From: Haematococcus lacustris
Taxonomy: Eukaryota; Chlorophyta; Chlorophyceae; Chlamydomonadales; Haematococcaceae
Length of the DNA: 64,000 nt
NCBI GenBank assembly: GCA_030144725.1
Contig: JASKMD010000014.1
Location: forward strand, 5,073,370-5,137,369
Direction: 5' to 3'
Shown one piece after another: positions 33,801-45,105 of the stretch; within the stretch, counting starts at the first letter, position 1, and each line of letters begins with the position of its first letter. The position numbers and the translations under genes were made by a program. Below the pieces are notes generated by a model, which searched no databases, was not told where the DNA came from, and saw only the letters and a list, made by a program, of their open reading frames with translations.

Positions 33801-36800
33801 GGCTCAGCGCCTGCTCGCTACAGCGCATGCCGTCGCCGCCAACAAGGCAGCAGGCGGTAGCAAGGCAAAAGGTGGGCGTTGGCTTCAGCACCGGGCAGCA
33901 CGCGACGCCACTCTCTCACTCTCTTGCCCGATAACATGCGCCAATCGAGCTCACCTGCAGACGCCACGCAACAAGCAGCGAGTGGCACCGGGACAGACCC
34001 GGCGCCGACGGCAGGCGACTGGAGGTTGCGGGCACCGGAACGCGAGGCCGGGCCCATCGCGCGCTTCAGACCCGGCGCAGCGACATGGGACACCGAAAAC
34101 TACATGAACGAGGAGGGCAAGGCTGTCTTGCGCCAGGTACGTCTGGAGATTCGGGCGTCTTGAAACCTCCAGAACGAGCTGCTTCATCTGCTTGTTTAGA
34201 AGCACAGTTCTCTGCTTGCCTCCTCCCCTCCTCCCCCTCCCCTCCCCTCCTCCCTCCCCTTTCCCCTCCCCCTGCAACTTGGGTGCTGTTGGCTGTAGGA
34301 AGAGGCGCGGCAAAAGATGGTGGAGGAGGCCGGCATCCGCGGCCCAGCAGCTGCTGCAGCCCTGAGTGCAGCCGCTGCCGCAGCCAAAGCAGGCGGACCC
34401 AAGCAGCCCACACCCAAAGAACGTTATGAAGCCGCTGGGCATGTCAAGTGAGGTGGCAGTTGAGCCAAACCAGAATGCTTTGCTGCCCTGTGCCCCCTTG
34501 TGCTGGCTTGCAGCCTTGCTGCCCCTTTCTGCCATGCTGCACCGCTGCCCTGTTGCGCCGCTGCCCTGCTCCCTTTGTTGCCATCAGGTACAAAGAGTCC
34601 TTCACCAGCACGGGGGACATGTCTCGCTCCTTCACCTCCACCTACGCCGCCATCAACACTAAGGCCACACGCCAGCTCGTGCGCATAGACCGCAACCCAA
34701 CCAAGAAGGTGCGCTGGCCCCTTGTCTATTCCCTCCCCCACCTCATCTGACAGGTTTGTGCCCACGTTATTCATGCCTTTTCCCTTTCATTGTTATACCT
34801 TATCACTGTTTTGCACGCCCCTTGCCCTTGTCTGCGCCACAGCTGCTGCCTTGCCTGTCTCTCACCCTCATGGCCTTCTTGTGTTGCCTCACCTCTGCCC
34901 CCCTGTGCCACTTCATCCTCCTGCTGCTGCTGTTGGGTGCCCCTTCTTGCACCCTGACGCCGACATATGCTGAGGCTGAGGTCGACACCCCTTCTCCCTG
35001 CCTAACCCTCCCCCTCCATTGTCCTCAGCTGCTTACACCTGCCCCCTGCCTCCTCCCCTCCCCTGCCACCCCCCCCGCATGGTTACCCTGCTCAGGCCTA
35101 CGTGCGGCTGCACACCAGCCTAGGCGATTTGAACCTGGAGCTGCACTGTGACATCACCCCCCGCACATGCGAGAATTTCATAGGCCTGGCGGCCATGGGC
35201 TACTATGATGCCACCATCTTTCACCGCTCCATCAAGAACTTCATGGTGCAGGTGGGACTCACACCAGCTGACTAGCCAGCTGACTAGCCCTTGCCTCCCA
35301 CTGCCTAGATAACGACAGTGAGTCTGCCTGCCCACCGGCAATGTGCACAGCTGCCTGGCCCTGACTCTGACCCTGACCCTGACTCTGACCCTGACCCTGA
35401 CCCTGACCCTGACCCTGACCCTGACCCTGACCCTGACCCTGACCCTGACCCTGACCCTGACCCTGACCCTGACCCTGACCCTGACCCTGACCCTGACCCT
35501 GACCCTGACCCTGACCCTGACCCTGACCCTGACCCTGACCCTGACCCTGACCCTGACCCTGACCCTGACCCTGACCCTGACCCTGACCCTGACCCTCACC
35601 CCCATGATGACAAAGGATGGTCAGCCTCAGCCTCAGCAATAGCCGGACAGAGTCATGGGGCTCAAAAGTCGCACCACAAAACCTCGAGAGTGTCATTTGG
35701 ATGTTATGACATACTGATGGCAGGAGCAGGATGAGCAGTGGCAGGCTTTGGAGGTAAGCAGTGGGGCCAAGCGAGCTGCAGACAGCTTACAGTATTCCTT
35801 GCTGGGCTGAGGTGAGGTTGTGACCACTGATTTAGAGGCTGTGGCATTAAGCTCCAAACATGAGCTAGTGAAAATGGCAGTTGTGGTGGTGGTGGTGATG
35901 GTGAGTTCAGGGCGGTGATCCTACCGGCACCGGCAAGGGCGGGGAGTCCATCTACGGCCCCACATTCAAGGACGAGGTGGACAGCCGCCTCACACACAAC
36001 GGCCGCGGGGTGCTTAGCATGGCTAACTCAGGTGGGAAGGGGCAGGGCCAGGGGCCGGGGCAGTGGCAGGGGTGCTGAAGGCAGTTGTAGAGTGTGTGTG
36101 TCTGCCCCACAATCCCTGTTGCAGGCCCAGCAACAAATGGCTCCCAGTTCTTCATCGCCTACAAGTCCTGCCACCACCTGGACTTCAAGCACACCGTGTT
36201 TGGCCGGGTGCGGGGTCCGCCATGTGGACAGCTGCCCACAGCAGCATATCGTGCCATATACATAGCACATGTCCCACAGTAGTGTGCCGTTCTCCATTCC
36301 CCTCCCACTCCCTGTCAGGAAACGCTGTGCTCCTGATGAGCAGTGCTGCTCAGGAAGCGGAATCATGAGGTGCTGGCAGGTGGCCTGCAGGTGGTGGGGG
36401 GTCTGGACGTGCTGACGGCCATCGAGCGGGTTGAGACGGATGTGGACGACAGGCCAGTGCAGGAAATCAGGATCACAGGTGGATGGGGGCAAGGGGGGGA
36501 AAGAGGGGGGAGAGGAAGAGGAGGGGAGGGGGATAGAGGGGAAGGAGGGGGAGGAGAGAAAAGGGAAAGGAGGGGGAGGAGGGAGGTGCGGAGGAGGGGG
36601 AGGAGGGGCCTCCAGCAAATAGCCTAATGTGTAGTGACCATGCCTGCTGTGCTGGCCCATGCCGCATGCTGCCACCCATGCCTGCTGACCTGCATGGTGC
36701 TGCATGGCAGGCGTGACCGTGTTCACAAACCCTTACCAAGAGATGGAGGATGCTGAGAAGGCAGAAGCTGCCGCACAGGCCAAGCAGGCAGCCAAGGAGG

Positions 36801-37942
36801 CAGGGGAGGCTGCCCTGGCAGCTGAGCACCAGGTGCAGGGGTGGGAGGGGTGGGCTGGGCAGCTGCTCATGAAGGCGTGGGAGGAGGGATGGTGTGATGC
36901 TGCTGGTGCTGCTAGTCTGCTAGGGACTGCGAGGGGCTGTGGGCATGATGTGTGGTTTGGGAATAAGAGAGTGTTAGCTGGTGCTGTTGGTGGGTAAGTG
37001 ATGGTTTCAACTATGCTTTGGATGGCTGAAGGGTACATCAGTGAGCATGAGGACATGGCATGGCATGGCAGGCAGCTGCTAGGTAGCTGAGGCTAATGAA
37101 GTCTGCTGCGGGTGGGTGACAGCACTGGTGACAGGGCTGGAGGCTGGGAAGAGGAGGCAAAGCTGGAGTGCCACATCATCCACTGCCAGCCTGTGTAGGG
37201 GCCTGCCACTGCTGACAGGGTCCCATCCAATGAGCCTGGACATTTGTCATCTGGGTCGTTGACCTGGTGCATTGCTGCTCCTCATTACAGCGATTAGCAA
37301 TCACCGGTTATGGCAGTGGCTCCTGACACTGGCTGTCATCAGTATCAGTTGAGGGAGGGAGGGTTGGTGAGGGGAGCTGTGGAGACGCAGGGTCTGGGCA
37401 AGGCAATTCATCACTAAACAAACGTACTAACAGACGTATTTGTCGAGGGGGGCGAGATGATATGGGCAAGACATAAGATAGTACTGGGAGGTGAGGGTGT
37501 TGGTGGGGATGAGGGATGCAGCATGGAGCGCAGCAGTGAGTGAAGCAGTGGACTGTCTAAGATGCACCCACACTTGGTTGGCTTGCGTGCTGGGAGTGAC
37601 TTGCTGTCCTTTGCACATGCTGCTTCTCATGCTCCTGTGCATTGGCGTGAAATGCAGACCGGCAAGTGGTTCAGTGCTCCGTCAGGAGCGGACATCCCAA
37701 AGACAACAGGCGCGGTAGGGAAGTACCTGCAGCTGCAGGGCGTGAGCAGGGCGGTGGATGGGCCGCGGGTGCCGCCAGCTCAGCCGGCCCAAGCCGGGTC
37801 AGCAGCGGCACAGGAGGCCACGGAGGGCGCGACACTCGGGGCAAAGAGTTCGGGACGCGCTCTACCAGCTAACGACATGCCACCGCCAGCGGTAAAGAAG
37901 GCCAAGGTGGCCGGCGGGTTCGGCTCTTTTGACGCATGGTGA
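30873..37942 (+). CDS. PPIL2: U-box cyclophilin (PPIL2 / CYC4 / CYP65 type)
   Basis: A nuclear peptidyl-prolyl isomerase with an E3 U-box, associated with the spliceosome. Sixteen exons join in phase: 30873-30918, 31543-31646, 32105-32240, 32506-32603, 33018-33122, 33322-33456, 33748-33871, 33961-34136, 34299-34447, 34588-34708, 35096-35251, 35911-36031, 36125-36207, 36391-36478, 36711-36832, 37658-37942, giving 682 residues. It begins [18 protein letters not shown]-box blocks are [32 protein letters not shown] and [18 protein letters not shown], then [18 protein letters not shown]. The cyclophilin domain has [60 protein letters not shown] and [18 protein letters not shown]. The CypA Trp121 position is His ([10 protein letters not shown]). 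The C-terminus ends GGFGSFDAW, a family hallmark. Introns 2, 4 and 11 hold the arrays listed separately. Confidence 0.95.
31279..31387. repeat. (AGCCC)n array in PPIL2 intron 1
   Basis: About 22 uninterrupted copies of the pentamer AGCCC. The long open frames it creates on the minus strand are artefacts of the repeat. Confidence 0.95.
32775..33006. repeat. (CCCCA)n array with short CCTGA end, PPIL2 intron 4
   Basis: About 40 copies of CCCCA with one visible interruption (CCCCATCCCA near 32843), ending in CCGGACCCGA and a few CCTGA units. The G-rich strand is the template strand of the gene. The array ends 11 bp before exon 5. Confidence 0.95.
35357..35597. repeat. (CCCTGA)n array in PPIL2 intron 11
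   Basis: About 40 copies of a hexamer one base away from the CCCTAA telomere repeat. Two TGACTCTGACC variants occur at the left edge. It produces long repeat-only frames that are not genes. Confidence 0.95.
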
Positions 37943-38286
37943 TACGAGGGGTCGAAAAGGCAGTCTGACAGTTGCAAACGCTCCAAGATCCCTTTACAAG
38001 CTAGTGTTCTCTTTGTAGCTAGCTGGCGTACTGTCTTCCACGGATCAGCCGAGGATGCAAGCCAGACTTGAGATGCTCATGTTGGACAAGGTCTCATGGT
38101 CTCATGGCCTCGGGCAGAGTGTCGCTGGGACATTCTGACATGCTGCAGCGCTGTGAAGCTTGAAATCACACACGCTTCTTTACAGGGGTTGGCCGTTTTA
38201 GTAACCAGCATACCCGAAGTAACCGATCGCGCCGCAATTGTCTGCCCCTTCTGCCCCTGCTCCCTCCTCATCGGCCTGCTTCAAGA

Positions 38287-40047
38287 ATGCAACAGACAGC
38301 ACGGGGCTGCCCGCCTGCTGGCCGCAGCCCGAGATGTGCAGCTCTGCCTGGTCGTGTCTCAAGGCGTGTCCTGGCAGTGCAAGCGGTGGCCAGCGAGCCG
38401 CGCGTAGACAATAGCGTAGGAGCTGGAGCAAAGGCCTGGTCTTTGACAAGGTGGGCTGACTAGGCCGAGGCAGTTTGGGCATGAAAAATCCAGACCTAAC
38501 GTTGTCGCCATGTGATGCTGCAGTTGGAGGAACTACCAGGCTTTGCAGCAGCCAGAGTACCCAGATATGCAGGCCGTGCAGAAAACGACTGATGACCTGG
38601 CCAAGATGCCACCCCTGATATTTGCCGGCGAGTGCCGCACCCTACAGTCCCGGCTTGCCAAGGCAGCAACGGGCGAGGCCTTCCTCATCACGGGGGGGGA
38701 CTGTGCGGAGTCCTTCGCCCAATTCAGCGCCAACCGCATCAGGGACTTCTACAGGGTGCTGCTGCAGATGTCAGTTGTTTTGGCATTCGGTGGCGGTGTG
38801 CCAGTCGTGAAGCTGGGTCGTATCGCTGGGCAGTTCGCCAAGCCCCGCACAGCCAACACCGAGACCATTGATGGCGTCACGTTGCCAGCCTACCGTGGTG
38901 ACATCATCAACGGGCCTGAGTTCACCGCTGATGCCCGCGTGCCAGACCCTGCCCGCCTGCTGCAAGCCTACAACCAGTCTGCTGCCACCCTGAACCTGCT
39001 GCGGGGCTTCTCCTACGGCGGCTACGGTGGCCTGACCCGTGTGTCTCAGTGGAACCTGGACTTCATGGCCAACACCCAGGAGGGCCATGCCTACATGGAC
39101 CTAGCCAAGCGCGTGGACGAGGCCATCCAGTTCATGATTGCATGCGGCATGGACCCCTCCAGCCCCCTGATGCGTGAGACTGAGTTCTACACCTCTCATG
39201 AGTGCCTGCTGCTGGACTACGAGCAGGCGCTGACCCGGGAGGACAGCACCAGCCACACCTGGTACGACTGCTCTGCCCACTTCCTGTGGTGTGGGGAGCG
39301 CACCAGGCAGCTGGACAACGCCCACGTGGAGTTCATGCGCGGCATCCAGAACCCCATCGGCGTCAAGGTGTCAGACAAGATGGACCCGCGTGAGCTGGTG
39401 TCGCTGATTGCGACGCTAAACCCCGACAATGTCCCGGGCCGTCTGTCCGTCATCGTGCGCATGGGCGCTAAGAAGCTGCGCGAGAAGCTGGCGGGCCTTG
39501 TGGAGGCGGTTCGACAGGCGGGGCAGACGGTTGTGTGGGTGTGCGACCCCATGCACGGCAACACGGAGACAGTCCTAGGCTTCAAGACGCGGCGCTTTGA
39601 CAACATTCGGTCTGAGATTGAGGCTTTCTTCGACGTGCACGACCAGCTAGGCAGTGTGCCAGGCGGTGTGCACGTGGAGATGACTGGTGACAATGTGACG
39701 GAGTGCATTGGCGGCGGCGCCAGCATTAGCGAGGAGGACCTGAATAGCCGCTACCACACCCACTGCGACCCGCGGCTGAACGCAGAGCAGGCGCTGGAGA
39801 TTGCTTTCTATGTGGCGGGGCGGCTCCGGAAGCGTGAGTGAGCTGGCGGACAGTGGCACCAGGCAGGGGCAGCAGGGCAGTGGGCAGTAGCACCAGGCAG
39901 GGGCAGCGGGCAGCAGCACCAGGCAGGGGCAGTTCGGCCAGAAAGCTATAGTTGCTTTGTGTTGATGCAATTGGCTGTGTGCTGTGCTCCCTGACTGCAG
40001 GGCGCACTGAGGCGGCTGCCAAGGCAGCCAAGGCAGCTCTTGCCTGA
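38287..40047 (+). CDS. Class II (plant-type) DAHP synthase, plastid precursor
   Basis: Condenses PEP and erythrose 4-phosphate in the first step of the shikimate pathway, in the plastid. Three exons join in phase: 38287-38450, 38524-39833 and 40001-40047, giving 506 residues. Exon 1 ([20 protein letters not shown] and on) is rich in Arg, Ala and Ser like a transit peptide and leads into [18 protein letters not shown]. Metal ligands of the class are present: Cys in [13 protein letters not shown], His in [11 protein letters not shown], Glu in [12 protein letters not shown] and Asp in [16 protein letters not shown]. Reading through the last donor would instead end at TGA 39839-39841 (RKRE). The spliced end ([15 protein letters not shown]) uses a GTGAGT donor and a CTGCAG acceptor and is preferred. 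It starts 345 bp after PPIL2 on the same strand. Confidence 0.93.
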
Positions 40048-41687
40048 GCCCCTCTTGCCAACCAGCCTGCCAGCCAGCTGCAGTCCATGGGCCGGGCCAG
40101 CAGTCACACTGCATTGGCCTCTCAAGCCTCCCAGCTGTAGTCACACTGCCCCTGCCATGCTGGCTGACAATGGCGAGGCAAACGTCTGGCCAGGTGCAAC
40201 CGCCTTTCCTATGCACCTTACTGGCAGCTCCTGGCAGCTCCTGGTGACCTATGGTGACAGTGGGCTCCTCCCGACTGCCTGTGCACTGCCCTTCACTGCA
40301 GGGGCTCTCACCCAGTAGTGCCCTCAGCCAGGTGTGACATGTGAGCAGGGGTAGCAGTTGCTGCAGTCTGGCTTGTGCAGTAAGGGCACTGCATGCAACA
40401 CATGCTGCCCACTGCCTCCCACTGCCTCAATCGCTCATACTGCTCAAATGCCACGCATGTGTCATCAGGGTGTGGGGTGACAAGAGGGGCAGCATAGGGT
40501 GGTAGTCAGACAGGGAAGGGCACGGGTGGGCATGGGAACGTATTCTGAAAGGGAGTGGCCCGGCACGCCAGCATGCAAAGAGGGTGCAGGGGGCTTGCAG
40601 TCGGTCAGGTCAGGGGCACACGGCGTGACCCATTGGAACATAGCACACCCTAGGCCTGGGCATCGCTGTGTTGCAGACTGTGATGAGCTGGTGTGCATGT
40701 CAGGCACCTTGTTATGTCAGGCACGTTGCATTGACGAGCAGGTCAGGTGTCCCATGGTGGATGGGGTCCACTTAGTGACTGCTTTGGTGTGTGAGATAAG
40801 ACATGTGCTAGTGTTGCCATGCTAGTGCTGCCATGGCAGTGGCTGCTGCTCTGCCTTAGGCCAGGAGGTGTGGGTCTGGTTATGGTATGAGGTCATGACG
40901 CAGGCTGATGCAGCCCCAGCTGTGCATGATGGCTGACATGTGTGGGGCATGGTATGGGGACATGTGTCAGGGCAGTTAGGCTACCCAGGTGGAAGGTATA
41001 AATATTGTACGCCATGTGGCAGACTGTGTGTTGGTATTGTCAACATGCCAGGCTAGCAAACCAACACACTAAGATGCTGTGTTCCCGACTCGACAATGGG
41101 CCCGGGCATGCGAGCTTGGTGTTTTACGTGCATGCTGCTGCATGCATTTCCTTTGATGATTGAAGCATCTTAAGTAGCATGCACACAAAATATGTCCAGT
41201 CTGTCGCTACTTCCGGAGGCTCTTGGCCAACACTGTCATGCCTGCACGACGGCTCTATGGATTAATTTTAGTAGATGAGTTGCCAAGTTCGTTAGCCTTG
41301 TCGTACGCCTTCCCTTCAGCCTGCACCACCGTACCACACCATCTTCATACTGCAGCCTCCACCATAGCTTACTGTTTTCCTTCCGCCTGCACCGCCTCTC
41401 ATCGCCTGCTCCCCCAACACTACCTGGCTGGCCCTTCCTCATCCCATTGATCCTTCCCCATGACCCTTCCCCGTGACCCCGCTTTGCTCTCATCCCAACA
41501 TTGTCCTCATTATTGGCATCCGCCTCCTCATCCTGCCACCTCCCTCGCCACCACACAACTGGCCCATGCCAATCACCCTCTTTAATAAGCCTTCACCACC
41601 AGCGCCACCCTCCCTGCCACCTTGGTCAACAGTATTGGGGCCTGATGGCAATAGATGACGTTACAGCTACTGCTATTAGAGCTGGGC
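40048..41687. other. No gene recognised
   Basis: About 1.6 kb downstream of DAHP synthase. No splice-supported exon or familiar protein was seen; short frames here are not conserved-looking. Confidence 0.45.
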
Positions 41688-42038
41688 TCATGCATAGGGG
41701 CCATCACTGGCGTCCTCCTCTTCAGGCTGCTGCCTAACAGCTTGCTGTACCAGATGCTTTGCCCGTATCTGCTCTGCTTGCTGTATGCGTGCCAATGCCA
41801 TCTTTACCATGATGGCAGCATCTGCTTCACGCTGCATTGCCCCTTTCAGCTCTTGAGCAGTCTGTTGGCATTGTTGCTCCAGCCATGCTGGGTCCGGCGC
41901 CAGCTCCACCAGCTGCTGCCTGACCAGCACCTGGCGCCCTCCTCCAGCAGCAGGGCAGACCAGGCCGGGGCGCACCAGGAACAGGGGCCGGCTGCAAGGG
42001 GCAGGCAGGGCAGGGGCAGCAGCAGCACAGCTCACCAC
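41688..42038 (-). CDS. Possible coiled-coil protein fragment, unknown
   Basis: An open frame of up to 116 residues. Its middle (LEQQCQQTAQELKGAMQREA, VKMALARIQQAEQIRAKHLV) looks like an amphipathic helix or coiled coil. It lies just upstream of Fanzor-like copy A on the opposite strand. A second Gln-rich coiled coil lies beyond copy B (52238-52849). Family unknown. Confidence 0.3.
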   Translation of the reverse strand: MVSCAAAAPALPAPCSRPLFLVRPGLVCPAAGGGRQVLVRQQLVELAPDPAWLEQQCQQTAQELKGAMQREADAAIMVKMALARIQQAEQIRAKHLVQQAVRQQPEEEDASDGPYA

Positions 42039-42171
42039 CTGACAGCCACCAGGGGCAGCGGGGTGGGCTGCAGCACCCAGGGCAGCAATCAGAGCTCATA
42101 AGGCAGCCCGGGCAGCAGTCTGAGCCTAGGCCCCCCCCCCCCCCCACCCCCTCTGCCATCACCCCCACCAG

Positions 42172-44262
42172 CAAGTGCCGTGCTCGGCACATCTTCATCG
42201 ACACCCGGGGCCTCTACGGCTTGATGAGTATGCTGGGGGTGCCCAGAGTTGAAGGGCCCAAAGACAGCGAGGTGGGTGCTCCTCGCAATCAGGTGCCAGC
42301 CTTGGGTGCTCAATCAGCTTCCTTGTGTGCCAGGCAACAACGATTCACAAGCTGATGTGGTGCCTTGATTGTGTGTATTGCGGCTGCAGGTGGCCAAGCT
42401 ATGGAACGCATTGCTGCCTACCCCTCGCCGCCAGAAGCTCGCCAGTCCCGAGCACAGATTCGATCAGAGCGTGCACATCGCGGATGGGCAAGGGCATGGG
42501 CGCAGTCAACCCCCTGGCCCATCTGCACGCGGAGTGGCTGGGCGTTGACCACGGTGGCGCACGAGCAGCGCGACACTGATGGCAACGTGGTGTCCGTGTG
42601 GCACAGGACGCTGACAGCGCAGGACTGCCGAGACAGTGGCATCACGCGGCAGGCCCAGGCGACCAAGACGTGGCTGACCAAGATGAAGCCGCAGCTCAAG
42701 GCCCTGTCGCAGGTCAAGCCCAGCTCGCTGGCCTCGTACCGGCGGTTCGTCGACACCGTCCTGGAGACGTACGATGCCATGTGGGCACGACCGTGCCATT
42801 GTTACAAATGTAAAGAGAAGAACAAATATATGCAAGTGTTGAGCGACTAAGCTGTAACTAGATGCATAGCAATGCAGAACAACACCATACCTGCGCGAGG
42901 GCACGACCGTGCCGTCGTGCCTCAAGCAGGTGCCTGCTTAAATCCTACCGGGTCACACACTACCCGTGACGAAGCTACCCGTGACTACCCGTGGCTTGAC
43001 TGTAATCTCCAACAGAGGTCTCCAAGCCGCGCTGGGTCAACGCCAAGTTCCGGCTCTATTGTGGCAAGCAACGGGTGGTGGCAAGATTCTGGTTTAAGGT
43101 AAAGCCTAGTGGCAGTAGGCCAAGGAGCTAGGCAGTAGTCAACCAAAGTCAGCTCTTGCTCTTCCACCTGGCCAACTGCTACTGCTGCTGCCCCATGCTG
43201 AACCTGACCTTACACATGTGTGCCATGTGTGTTGTACCATGTGTGTGGTTGCAGCTCATCAAGCAGGCCAAGCAGCAGTGGCCGGACCGCATCCTGGCAC
43301 TTGGGACAGCTAGCTTCAGTGGCAACGGCACCATTGGCCGCAGGGGTGTCCTAGTCAGCCAAATGTTGAAGGAGGCGCTGAAGGCAGTTCCTAGCAGGGC
43401 AAGTGGTGATGGTGGATGAATTCCGAACCAGCAGGGTCAGCTCAGCCAACAACACCCCTAGCGAGACCCTCCCTGACACGCAGCCAGAGTCCTTCAGATA
43501 AGGGGGTGGAGGATAGGGTCAAGGTGAGGGGTTGGCAGTGTTGGGAGGTGGTGAGTCAAGGTGACTGGGTAGGGTCAAGATAAAACATCTTTGGTTCGAA
43601 AAGGCACAAAAAGCAATAACAACATCATCAGGTAAGCATTGGCCCAACCCTACAGTTGTGCATGACATGAGCATGTTTCATGTTAGAGTATAGCCGGGAC
43701 AGCAGGATACATGGCTGACTATACGAGATTCTGCGATTAGTAGCTGACGGAACAGCTGAGCAACTGCAATACTAGTGGCCTGCGTACTCTTGAGAGAAGA
43801 CGCTTGACCGGACGGGTGATTCCAGGAGACGACTTGCAGACGGAACTGCACGGAGGTGACTGGTGCTTTGTTCTGGGAAGCTCCAAGTGTTTACAATAAG
43901 CAATGCTAGACATTAAATCAGCAAAGATCAACTAACAACTAACGGAAGATACTTTTAGTAGAATCCCGCATGCAACACAAGATCTAACATGCAGGGCTGG
44001 AAAGACCTGCAGGCGCATTCAAAGATCGTGCAAACTAGGTTCAAAGCAACACTGTAACATTTCACATGACATGGCACATGACTTGACTTCATGCATCTCC
44101 CACACTCATGTGCAGGTAAACATTCGCCGTTGTGCAGTCGGCCCAGGCCCACGACCCACTGATCTGCGCAGATGGGAAGGCCGCCCAGCCCTGCCAAAGC
44201 CAGGTCAGCCAGGCCAGGAGTGGGCACTGTTACGCAAGTGGTGGCGCAAGCTGCAGCGGTAG
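42172..44262 (+). pseudogene. Intron-bearing TnpB/Fanzor-like nuclease, disrupted (copy A)
   Basis: Exon-like blocks in order: 42172-42271 (RHIFIDTRGLYGLMSMLGV); from 42390 (VAKLWNALLPTPRRQKLASP, then in another frame VVSVWHRTLTAQDCRDSGI); 43016-43098 (PRWVNAKFRLYCGKQRVV); from 43255 (WPDRILALGTASFSGNG) leading to VVMVDEFRTSRVSSA with the RuvC-II Glu; and an exon from about 44117 (NIRRCAVGPGPRPTD) ending at TAG 44260-44262. Lesions: the frame changes exactly where the RuvC-I D-P-G should be (GVDH in one frame, TTVAHEQ in the next); a second shift lies before VVMVDEF; a 379-bp LTR sits upstream of the last exon. The Asp before NIRR (RuvC-III) was not located. Confidence 0.6.
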
Positions 44263-44611
44263 CCAGCTATGGCAAGACAATCTAGAAAATACAAAGTACG
44301 CTAGTACGCTGCCGATCAGTGTGGGCCGTCGCTTCTCCTGATTGAACTCCGCCTCATACTCAAACTCCAGCTCCTCACAGCTCACACTGTGCCTGCTGCT
44401 CCTTGCGTGGCTCTCTTAGCACCAAACAAGCTCCTTGCATGGCCCTGCACCCCTCCACATCATCATGCATGCGCTCCACATCAGCCTCTATCATGCTGCA
44501 AACAGCTGCTTGCCTTGCGTCGTCCAGCACCAGGTAGCGCTGAAGCATAATGTGGCCACATTGCGTGTGGCTGGCACTGATGTCTTGTGCATGGCATCGC
44601 ACAACGTGATG
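42382..44611. repeat. 2230-bp direct repeat, copy A (partner 49956-52185)
   Basis: This is identical to 49956-52185 at a constant offset of 7574 bp, with 8 substitutions, all inside the LTR (43681-44059), and no indels. The left junction shares GG with the LTR stub at 49956. The right edge is GTGATG at 44606-44611. Confidence 0.93.
43681..44059. repeat. Solo LTR of the Ty3/gypsy element (in copy A)
   Basis: 379 bp starting TGTTAGAGTATAGCCGGG and ending CTGTAACA, with TGTTA/TAACA inverted ends. It is flanked by the 5-bp duplication TTTCA (43676-43680 and 44060-44064). Copy C at 15.36 kb shows the site without insertion. The first 18 bp equal the stub that borders the retrotransposon internal region at 49940-49957. 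Confidence 0.88.
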
Positions 44612-45105
44612 GTGGTTGCGGAACTCTCGCACATGTAAGCGTGTTTCACCGTCGATGACTTCCGGCTCAGGTGGCGGTGCAGGGTTGCGTGTGGGGAACA
44701 TGGCGGATCCATCATTGTGTACTTTAACATGAGATACGTGAACTACTGGATGCATGCTCTTCCAGACAGGAGGAAACTCCAGCCGCAGTGCCACTGGTGT
44801 GACTACTTCAAGGACACGGAAGGGACCATGTTGCCTGGGAGAGAACTTGCGTGTGGCATGATCAGCAGCGGATTGTGCAATCTGTGTATGAGTGAAGAAG
44901 CTGTCGGCCAGGTAAACCTGGTCTCCAACCTTGAAACTGTGGTCCTGACGTTTAGCGTTTGCATACTTAGTAGCTCGTTCTTGTGCATTGTGGAGGTGAT
45001 GTGTGGCTGCTGTGATATCAGCTGCCATGCGCTGGAGGGAGGCTTGAGCCGACTCTTTGTCTGCTGGTGCAACGTGAGACGCTGGTACAGCCAGAGACAG
45101 CGGCG
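44612..45105 (-). pseudogene. Integrase C-terminal end, shifted frame, cut at the junction
   Basis: The integrase C-terminal domain continues in a different frame from the main polyprotein: [46 protein letters not shown]. The frame change falls in a CACACA run (about 45103-45112). The frame continues without a stop across the junction into the duplicated Fanzor flank, down to 44375, so its last 80 or so residues are chimeric. A chromodomain, if one existed, has been lost. Confidence 0.75.

Noticed and set aside
35120..35734. Long Asp-Pro, Thr-Leu, Arg-Val and Gly-Gln repeat frames
   Set aside because: These are translations of the (CCCTGA)n intron array. The flanking PPIL2 exons use other frames and clear splice sites.
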